Shown one piece after another: positions 56,830 through 64,000 of a stretch of DNA of 64,000 nt (position 1 is the first letter of the stretch; each line of letters begins with the position of its first letter). The stretch is taken from the NCBI RefSeq assembly GCF_963678635.1, contig NC_087068.1:11662027-11726026 (forward strand), read 5' to 3'. A program made the position numbers and the translations under genes. This stretch comes from Symsagittifera roscoffensis (Eukaryota; Xenacoelomorpha; Acoela; Convolutidae). The notes under the pieces were generated by a model that saw only the letters and a list, made by a program, of their open reading frames with translations, was not told the DNA's origin and ran no database searches.

Positions 56830-57960
56830 TACTGGAAACTTTCACAAAATTTGAAATTCTCAACCCTGGAATTGGGTGCTGTTAGAGTACTCTCAAGGGT
56901 TGCAATTCTTGCCTCCAAATATGACTGTTCAAAACCTTGTAGTTCTTGAGATATGACGTGTTTTATAATTTTTTTTTCAATTTCTAAATTTAAATTTGAG
57001 AAAAATAACCAAAATTGAATTTCTCAACACAATAGTGGCTTGCTGTCAGGGTAACTTCAAAGGTTGCAAATCTGGCGTTCAAGTTTGACTGCCCAAATCC
57101 TTCTGGTTTTCGAGATATGGCGTTTATTTATGATGTTTTTTTTTTTCAGAAAACTTAACTCTATATTTTAAAAATTCAAATGATTTGAAACTCCAAACCT
57201 TATAGCGACTTCTCAAACGCTCATAGTTACTGAGATGTGGCGTTTGTTATGGGTTTTTTTAAAGTTGTTCAAAGAACTTAGATATGAAAAACGCTCTGAG
57301 TTTTCGAGATATGGCGTTTGATATGAAATTTTTTTTTAAATTTGAAGTTCCCATCTCTATAGTGAGGCTCTGCCAGGGTAGTTCCAGGTGTTGGGAATTT
57401 CGCCTCGAAAAATGACTGCTTAAGTCCTTGTAGTTTTGGAGATATGGCGTATTTTGTGATGTTTTCAAAAATCTTTCAGAAAACATAATTTAATTTTTTA
57501 TCAGAGTATTCCCAGGGGTTGCGAATTTTGCCTCCAAATATGACTGCTTAAGTCCTTGTAGTTTTCTTGATATGACGTTTTTTTGTGATTTTCAGTAAAC
57601 TATTCAATTTTTTTTTTTCAAATGTGAAATTCCTAACAATTTAGTTAGTCGCAGTCAGAATACTTTCAGGGGCTGCGAATCTTGCCTCCAAAATTGACTG
57701 CTCAAATCTTTGTAGTTTTTGAGAAATGACATTTTTTATGGTTTTTCAAAAAAAATTAGAAAACTTAATTTTGAAGTTTCACGAAATTTGAAATTCCCAA
57801 CGCTGTAGTTGGGTACTGTGAGAGTACTCTCAGGAGTTAGAAATCTTGGGTTTAAATGCGCTGGCTTAAATATTTTTTTTTAGTTTTCGAGATGTGATGT
57901 TTTTCATGTCATTTTAAAATGAACTAAGATGTAAAAACTTTATGAAAGCTCTTATTTCTG
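56830..57960. repeat. GAGATATGGCGTTT satellite in PACS intron 1
   Basis: At least eight diverged units carry GAGATATGGCGTTT-type words (near 56947, 57113, 57230, 57307, 57439, 57568, 57720 and 57890). Each is preceded by GACTG-TCAAA-CCTTGTAGTT and a TGCCTCCAAAT segment. Spacing is 77-170 bp, most often 130-170. Confidence 0.8.
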
Positions 57961-58499
57961 ATACTTTTTCACATCAAATGTGTTAAGAGTTGGGAACTAA
58001 AGTTTTTCTTATTTGCAACTAAATTTTCTAGAATAATCAGCAATTGTACTTAACTCATTTTTAAATTTAGTTCTGAATATTTCAATTAGAATACAATTGC
58101 CCTGCTTCTGTTGATGTGTACAATCTATTAAAAAATATTAGCTATCAGTAGTGGATCAAACAAATCATTTGGCTACATTACGATTAGAAAGATGAAATTG
58201 GACTTTTTTCTGGTGAAAGACAAAAACAAAACTAAATCAATTTTTAGAAACTTAAACGCTCTGATCTAATACGAGTTTTTTTTAACCTAACTTGCGCAAA
58301 TGATTTTGAATTTTTGTCAATTTCATTATCGAGTGCTTTAGTATCGAGTATTTTATTAGTACTTTTTTGTATTTTGTAGTATTTAATTGTATCAAGAGTC
58401 GATGGTGACTTTTTTAAAAGCCGCAATTTTTTTTCCAGAAGCCTTAAAATTTGTTCAGGCTCAAATATACTTTTTCGCGGTTTGATTTTTGATTTCTTT

Positions 58500-58810
58500 T
58501 TGAGTTCAGTTTATTTATTTGTTGAAAGGAAAGCAAACTCCGCTATCGAACAGCAAAAGGTAATGGTCATGAAAAACGTGTTTGTCTTCTTATTTCGAAA
58601 ATGGAATTTAATTATCAGATTTCGCAGCGAAATAAAAAAGTGTTGTCAAATTGGGTTAACTTTATCAAAAAAAGTGTCAAGCAGAAATTGTCTTTAGAAA
58701 TTCAAAGAGTTGTAAGGCCTTTTTTTCTCGGAAAGCAAGTCGTTTTTTTTTCTGTTGACTTGCGTTCATTGTTTCTTTTCGAACTGTCTGTTGGCTATGT
58801 TCAGCTTGTT
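58500..58810. repeat. Interspersed repeat shared by PACS introns 1 and 3
   Basis: GGAAAGCAAACTCCGCTATC, TTCGAAAATGGAATTTAATT, GGTTAACTTTATCAAAAAAA and CTGTCTGTTGGCTATGTT occur in the same order at 61035-61355 (with ~25% change). Part of it recurs at 58980-59090. Probably the body of the same SINE-like family. Confidence 0.6.
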
Positions 58811-59652
58811 TAGAGCCCTAGTATTTATATTTGAATTTGGTTTGTAAGTTTGAGTGATTTAGGTCGCGTGGATATGTTTTTTTTTTTGAGAAAAAGGCTC
58901 AAGTTTTTTTTTGCTGTTTAATTTTGATTTCATTTTGTTCAATTCAAATTATTTTGATTTAAAAAAGGTAAATTACGCTCTGCAACTACGAAAATAAAAA
59001 TGGCGCGAAAAAGTATTTAGTTTCGAAAGTGGTGTATACTACATTTTCGAAAAAGATTACCCAATGACCCGTTTTGTTTCTCTAATTGGTTAGTTTCATG
59101 AGAAAATTTCAATCATGAATACATTTCTAAAATTATTTCCAAAGGTGTTAAAATATTCAATCCATTATTTTTTTGAATTTTCTCTTGGTTAAGTTAATTA
59201 TTTTGCTCAGTTTTGTGTGCTTAGCTGATTCCAATTTTGCTTAAAAGAATTACCAAATTTTTGAGCTGTACTGTTATTGGTAAAAGTGTTGTAAGTTCAT
59301 GAAAATTTTTCTCGTTTTAGTTGTTTGTCACGACAGAACTTCAAGTTAATTTCATCTGTGCACAAGTTCAATCTACAAGCAAAAATCACTGAAACCTCTA
59401 AAAATATTATCTGCCCTCAAAGTTTTGAAAAAAAAATTCTTTTCTTGTTTTTTGATTGATTGCTTCAAATGGATTGACTTTGTCCGATAATTAAATTTGA
59501 AAGGATCAACGTTATATAAAATAGATGGTAGATTCTTGCTCTTCTTATCATTAATATTATTATTTTTATTATTATTATTTGTTTTTGTTCGCAAGGAATG
59601 CGAAACTCGTTTTCACCTCTGTGTAAATTATCCAATTGTTTCCCTGTTTCAG

Positions 59653-59900
59653 CAAATCTGTGCAGTCCATCTCTTCACTGACCTCAATCTACATTGCAGT
59701 GCAGTTTCAGAGTAACAAGAAGACGTACAGGTCCCCTGAAATACACCTCAACACAGTGTCACCTTCCACACCCTCTAACACAGTGTCAACTTCATCATCA
59801 TCAGTGGCTGCAAACATCCAAAACATATATGCGAATGCAAACGCACTTGGAAACTTGCCAAGCACGCAACAATCTCAATGTATTCAGTCTTTATCTTGTG
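59653..59900 (+). CDS. PACS: PACS-family sorting adaptor, coding exon 2
   Basis: The exon starts after a pyrimidine-rich acceptor (TTTCCCTGTTTCAG) in the phase required by exon 1. It first encodes SISSLTSIYIAVQFQSNKK and then TYRSPEIHL. This parallels the conserved PACS beta strands IAVK-x-QGSKR and RS-x-EIVLP of the furin-binding region. The remaining ~55 residues are Ser/Thr/Asn/Gln-rich (NTVSTSSSSVAANIQ and so on) and have no counterpart in vertebrate PACS, so they look like a lineage-specific loop insertion. The 3' end is less certain: GT at 59901 gives phase 1, matching exon 3, while GT at 59911 would give phase 2 and does not fit. An in-frame stop at 59912 shows the exon must end before it. 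Confidence 0.8.
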
Positions 59901-60183
59901 GTTCGAATCAGTGATTTACGTTAAACTAGTTGTTACAACTTTCTAAGGTTTCAGAATATTTTAACCTTTCGGCAAATCTAAGATTAATTGTCTAAAATTG
60001 ATTTTTTAACTCTGAAAAGAGTTTTTAGACAGTTGACCTGATAATAAATTATCAAATAATCTTGTATATTTTTTGTTTAAAAAATGGCATTTCATATAAT
60101 CGACCAAAGAACTGAAGTTGCTGATTTGGTTAACATGTTTTAATGTAAATAATTAGCTTTTAATATCACTGGTTCGATGTCAG

Positions 60184-60407
60184 CAACGACTACTAGCTCT
60201 TCTGTAAGCTCCTCTACCCTGGTTCCGAGCAGCAGTGAAAGGACAAGTAGCTCCTCTCAACTAAGTAGTGGTGTGGCCTCATCCACTGTGGGCGGTATTT
60301 CAAATTCTCAATCGCAGGCAGCACAACAGAGTGTGAACAACTCGGGAGTTGCTGGCCCAATGTTGTCCTCGTCCGATTTGTTCTTCGAAATTCAACCCAA
60401 CTTCCAG
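60184..60407 (+). CDS. PACS: PACS-family sorting adaptor, coding exon 3
   Basis: This exon encodes a ~65-residue Ser-rich stretch (TTTSSSVSSSTLVPSSSER and similar), then SSSDLFFEIQPNFQ, which fits the PACS segment ETDLALTFSLQYPHF. The acceptor is either the AG at 60182-60183 or the AG at 60155-60156. They are 27 nt apart and in the same phase, so both keep the frame. The best donor is unusual: in-frame CAG is followed by GCTAGT, giving a GC-AG intron in phase 0 that joins the next exon correctly. The only nearby GT (60412) gives phase 1, for which no convincing acceptor was found. The frame closes at a TAG at 60429. Confidence 0.68.
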
Positions 60408-60686
60408 GCTAGTCTATTTTTCTTGTTCTAGATAAAATGAATATTTTTGAAATGAATTTTAGTGACTCAACCCAAGGCGAAGGTTTGCAGATTTGTTAAT
60501 AGGATCCGGTTAAATTCAGATTCATTGCTTTAAAAATCCAGCTATAAATAATTACACTTGCAAGAGTCTTGTAATCGAAATCAGGAACTAGATTTTTTTC
60601 CCGTAAAAAACTTTTCTAACATATTTTTAAGAAATTGTTAAGTTGCTTTATAGTGAACCTCAGCTACTTCGAGACTGCTTCTGATT

Positions 60687-60751
60687 TAGCCTAGAGGTAA
60701 GTGTTTGCTTTTGTACCATTAGGTCTGGGGTTCGAGTCCCGACAGGAACTT
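60687..60751 (+). mobile_element. tRNA-like SINE head in PACS intron 3
   Basis: TAGCCTAGAGGTAAGTG (A box) and an exact consensus B box, GGTTCGAGTCC (60729-60739), 40 bp apart. GACAGGAACTT and later TCGGCTTAGTTGCCGC (60840) follow, as in the other SINE-like units. The acceptor stem does not pair, so this is not called as a tRNA gene. Confidence 0.65.
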
Positions 60752-61034
60752 ATTATTATTTTTTTCAATTAATATGAAATGGCATTTTTTTTCCGGTAAA
60801 AATTGAACTGTCGGACTTTCGTTTGTCTGCATATGTTTTTTCGGCTTAGTTGCCGCATCGGGTAATTTTTTTGTGCTGTCATCAATTTCCATCGTAGATT
60901 CGACGAGTGTTTTTGATTTAATCCGGTAATTTGTAAAATTAATGGACCTGACGTTGTATGTTTTCTTTGGTTTCCCTTTTTGTTTTTTTAAGAGTCGATG
61001 AACGTAGTCGATGAAATAACGTTCATTTTTTCGT

Positions 61035-61400
61035 GAAATGGAAGGCAAACTCACCTATCGAACAACAAAAATGTATAGATTACCAAAAACGTGATCGACT
61101 TCTAGTTTCGAAAGTGGAATATAATTTTCAGATCTCCCAGTGGAATAAAAACTTTACCAAATGATCCCTGTTTTTCAAATTAGGTTAACTTTATCAAAAA
61201 AGTGGTACTAATAAGTTGTTCTTGAAATTAAAAGAGATTTAAGGCTGTCTATTTTTTTAGTTTCAATTTCCAAAAAAATCCAGTTTTAAAAAAAGGTCCG
61301 TTTTTTTTCGTTCAATGACTCTTTTCCAACTGTCTGTTGGCTATGTTTTTCGCTAATAAGCTTTATTCGGCCTAAATGGCTACGCCTCTGTGTCTTAATT
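61035..61400. repeat. Second copy of the 58500-58810 repeat
   Basis: Same word order as 58500-58810. It ends in TACGCCTCTGTGTCTTAATT, the degenerate family tail, 270 bp before PACS exon 4. Confidence 0.6.
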
Positions 61401-61668
61401 GGTCCTCAGTTTGCTCAACAACGGTTCGATATAGATTGTGAATCTGGAAGATTTTTTTTAAATGTAAATCTTCGATATTTTCAATCAAAAACGCAACAAT
61501 CAATCCATGAATTAGTGGTTAGAAAATAATCATGAAACTTGCTGTTGCTTGGACCATAGCATTTTTCAGACCAAATAGAAGTCTACATGAAGACCCTAAA
61601 GAGGCACAACAAATTTCACCATCTTTGTGATAAATGACCTCAAATATAAACGTCTCGTGTAGGTTCAG

Positions 61669-61869
61669 ATGGTGTACTCGCACAGTGTGAAGAAAGAGCG
61701 AGGAGGAAATCACAGCAGAGACAGCAGACACCAGACAAGCTACAACCAGCTGGCCATTCTCATCCAGAGGAGGAATCGGATCAAGGGAACCACTATTCTG
61801 GGATACAAGACAGTGGCCTCTTGTCAGATTGATATGTCACTTGTGTTGCAGCGGGGAGCCATGGCACAG
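61669..61869 (+). CDS. PACS: PACS-family sorting adaptor, coding exon 4
   Basis: This exon has the strongest family match. After a short basic stretch (VKKERGGNHSRDSRHQ) it encodes NQLAILIQRRNRIKGTTILG, then YKTVASCQIDMSLVLQ. That aligns closely with the conserved PACS core [25 protein letters not shown]...INMAEVMQ of the furin-binding region. The acceptor is TTCAG at 61664-61668. A second AG at 61661-61662 is in the same phase and would add two residues. The donor CAG|GTAAGAAA at 61869/61870 is canonical and in phase 0. With exon 5 (also phase 0) the reading frame continues without a break. Confidence 0.9.
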
Positions 61870-62399
61870 GTAAGAAATATTAGAGATAGTTACCATCGCT
61901 TTCTTTTTAACTCGAGAATTTTTTGGCCTCCTTGATTTTTTGTTTTCGAGTCTCATTAGAAACCGTGCTCGTTGCCTGCGGGTGAGTCAACAGTTCAGCC
62001 CAGAAAATAACCAAAAGATTTGCATAAAGTCGTTAAGCAAGGACGCAAAAGCGGCTCTCCGTAATGTACCAAGCAGCTCGTTTGTCGGTCATTTCCCTCG
62101 TGGATGAATGATCTTAATTCTGTCACATGGGCAAAGATAAAGACTAGTGCTAATTAGTTTCAGCTTTAGTTTCAAAGAAAAGCAGCTTTATTCATGGTGT
62201 AAAATAGTTACATTGATTGAGTTCACGAAAACAAATCATCATTATTATCATCATCGTTGATTTTTCACCTTCTTGGATTCGAAGGTGTTACTGATAATAT
62301 TTGTTTCCATTCTGATTGCTAGTGAGAAAAGCCTAAAGCTGTCATTTCTTCGATAGTAATCGATTCGTCCGAATGTGTTGTGTTCTGTAGAGCTTAGCA

Positions 62400-63170
62400 G
62401 GCTTTATCAAATCGGAATATAGACTTTTTACTCGGGTTGACAACTTGTTAATTAGAATCACTTGGTATCATGATGCATAATGAACTCAAGTTTCTAAGCC
62501 TGTCCGGGTCCCATAGTCTTGAGGCAGCGAATTCGCCTGGGATGGCAAAGGTCCTGAGTTCGAATCTGACCAGGACCTGTTTTTTTTTTCAAATGGGAAA
62601 TTCTCCATTTCAACAAAATAGTCGGTTTATTAATTGTCTAATGTTTTGTCGGCTGCTACATCTTAAAATTTTTTGCTGTATGAAGTTTTCATTGTACTTG
62701 CTTTCTATTTTTACTCCTGCTTTTCTAATTCTACTAGCTTTGACTTCGTATATTGTCTTTTTTTCGGACGAAATGATTTCAGTGTATATTTTATCGGCTT
62801 ACTAACCTAATTTTGGGTCGTTCGAGGGAGACTTATTTTGTGTGCTTTCCTCTGGATCGCTAAAAACGGTTTAGAATCTCAATAGAATTTATAGTTCAAT
62901 TTTTTTTTCATGACAACAATTTTCTTCGCTGGAAATTTGTTTTTGAATTTTTGTTAAACGCAGTCGAATGTGTTTCTGGACGTGTGTTCCGCAAATAGAA
63001 CATCATTCCGGGCATATTTTTGAAGTTTTTTAGTCGTGGTTTCTTCGAAAATTTTACCTTTTTCATTGGATTTAGCGGCTTTCTTTTCCTTTTGTCTTTT
63101 AGCTTGCAATGCTATTTTTGTGGTATCGCAAGTGAAGCGAAGCTCCGCTTCGCCTTTGTGTTAATTTTTG
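62400..63170 (+). mobile_element. tRNA-derived SINE-like repeat, unit in intron 4
   Basis: B-box-like GAGTTCGAATCTGACC at ~62557, then a T tract, the body shared with 54.4-55.1 kb, and the tail AAGCGAAGCTCCGCTTCGCC then TTTGTGTTAA (63136-63166). The tail's AGCG-AAGCTCCGCTT is itself a short hairpin. A 5' box ATCGGAATATAGACTTTTT at 62410 also occurs at 54040 and, diverged, at 50755. Confidence 0.6.
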
Positions 63171-63699
63171 GATAGATCCTAAAGCGGTCATTGATTTGTC
63201 CGAGATAGGGAAAGGAAAGCGATGAAACATTGATTACAACTGATTAAAGACTAAAGTCAATACTGATTTTTGTTTGCAGGGCGTAAAGCGGCTATACATT
63301 CTATCAAAGCAGCACTATAAAAAGCAGAATAACTAAAGCAGCCATACTGTAAAAGTTGAACGAAAAATCAATCAGCAATGAACATTTTGGCAGTGATAAA
63401 TATCAAAAAAAAAGGATTAAATGAAACAAGATAACAATAATTTAGGCAAACTTAATGAGACTGAAAAATTCGGAGTAAGCCTGAAGTGGCCCTGCATAGT
63501 AGCAGAAGATATCCAACAGAGAAGCATAGTTTTGTTTGAAGGCTCAAAGCAGGCATTCAGCACAGCAGATAGACAGCACTTAAAAATCAAGAAATAATGA
63601 GATTCTTTTATTGCAATTTTTAAGAGCAATTCTGAAATCTCGTGCAAGTTAACGAAATTTGTCAAATTGACGATGACTCGATCATCTCTTTTTTTTAAG

Positions 63700-63963
63700 C
63701 TAGAGTATGACCTTCTAAGTCCTTCGTCTTCATCCAACAAAGACAGATCCAGCTCTACAAATAACAGCGCATCACTTCAACAACAGAGTGCAAATGTACA
63801 CCCACCCTCTTCAGGGACAGTGGGGGGTAATTGTGAAGTAGTGGGCAGGTTGTCCCTGTCTCACCTGAGCACTCAGCCATTTGGGCCCAATGGGGGAGCA
63901 GGGGGCAAACAGAGGGGAAATACTGGCAGTGCAGTTGGGTCCAATAGAAGACACACGGAGAAG
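63700..63963 (+). CDS. PACS: PACS-family sorting adaptor, coding exon 5 (gene continues beyond window)
   Basis: The exon starts after CTCTTTTTTTTAAG in phase 0 and encodes LEYDLLS. A Ser/Gln-rich low-complexity segment follows, then CEVVGRLSLSHLSTQPFGPN. The last part matches the PACS stretch VAEIWIFSLSSQPID at the end of the furin-binding region. The tail is Gly/Asn/Arg-rich (GGAGGKQRGNTGSAVGSNRR). The donor GAGAAG|GTTTGTTG at 63963/63964 is in phase 0, and a stop follows in the intron. The middle and C-terminal regions of PACS must lie past the right edge of the window. Confidence 0.78.
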
Positions 63964-64000
63964 GTTTGTTGACCAATATTTGTTTTGAGCTTTTTTATTT

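Larger units (their letters stand above)
50416..59652 (+). other. PACS intron 1, 9.2 kb, repeat-filled
   Basis: The intron runs from donor AA|GTAAGAA to acceptor CTGTTTCAG. It holds no convincing ORF. It contains a diverged ~150-bp satellite (51.1-51.7 kb), a perfect-looking hairpin (51.8 kb), the right end of a Tc1-like miniature element (53.3 kb), tRNA-derived SINE-like heads and tails (52.4-55.6 kb), a CAGAGTATTGT-ended TIR element (56.3-56.7 kb) and a second satellite (56.8-57.9 kb). Confidence 0.75.

Noticed and set aside
60687-60751. tRNA gene at a perfect B box
   Set aside because: A and B boxes are good, but acceptor and anticodon stems do not pair and SINE core words follow. Called as a SINE head instead.
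60719-61054. 111-residue minus-strand ORF in PACS intron 3
   Set aside because: Antisense to the SINE-like unit; it begins in the tRNA-like head complement and shows no domain.

Overview
The window is AT-rich DNA of an invertebrate animal. The animal assignment rests on a multi-exon gene of the PACS sorting-adaptor family with spliceosomal introns, a SLC35G/EamA-type transporter, a Maverick/Polinton-type polymerase relic and many metazoan-style transposon families. The phylum cannot be fixed from the sequence. Host coding sequence is sparse, and most of the window is mobile-element and satellite sequence.

Layout. (1) 1-8.2 kb: decayed hAT-like and Tc1-like miniature elements, a (TA)n microsatellite, then a 2.2-kb tandem duplication carrying a TCGA-rich repeat and GCGGAATCC repeats. 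(2) 8.3-38.6 kb: about fifteen whole or partial copies of one non-coding ~0.5-0.65-kb family, dispersed and sometimes head-to-tail. Its termini (asymmetric inverted repeat, a hairpin near each end) look like non-autonomous Helentron/Helitron2 elements. Between them lie a dead protein-primed family B DNA polymerase (17.1-21.3 kb), several TIR elements and a 1.9-kb long-TIR element hit by nested insertions. (3) 39.1-40.1 kb: an intact, intronless transporter gene of 316 residues, followed by two inverted-repeat elements, one with a perfect 9-bp target duplication. (4) 44.8-49.4 kb, minus strand: a fragment of an ordinary LINE reverse transcriptase, then a nearly complete non-LTR retrotransposon with a PHD finger, a reverse transcriptase, a zinc knuckle and a restriction-like endonuclease domain. 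Its PHD and RT frames are separated by one base at a nine-T run. (5) 50.1-64 kb, plus strand: the first five coding exons of a PACS gene; the 3' part lies beyond the window. Its 9.2-kb first intron and later introns hold tRNA-derived repeats and two diverged tandem satellites.

The two host genes (transporter and PACS) show no functional link. The best leads for something not described are the Helentron-like family with two terminal hairpins, the PHD-finger/REL-endonuclease retrotransposon, and the foldback element with C/G homopolymer arms.
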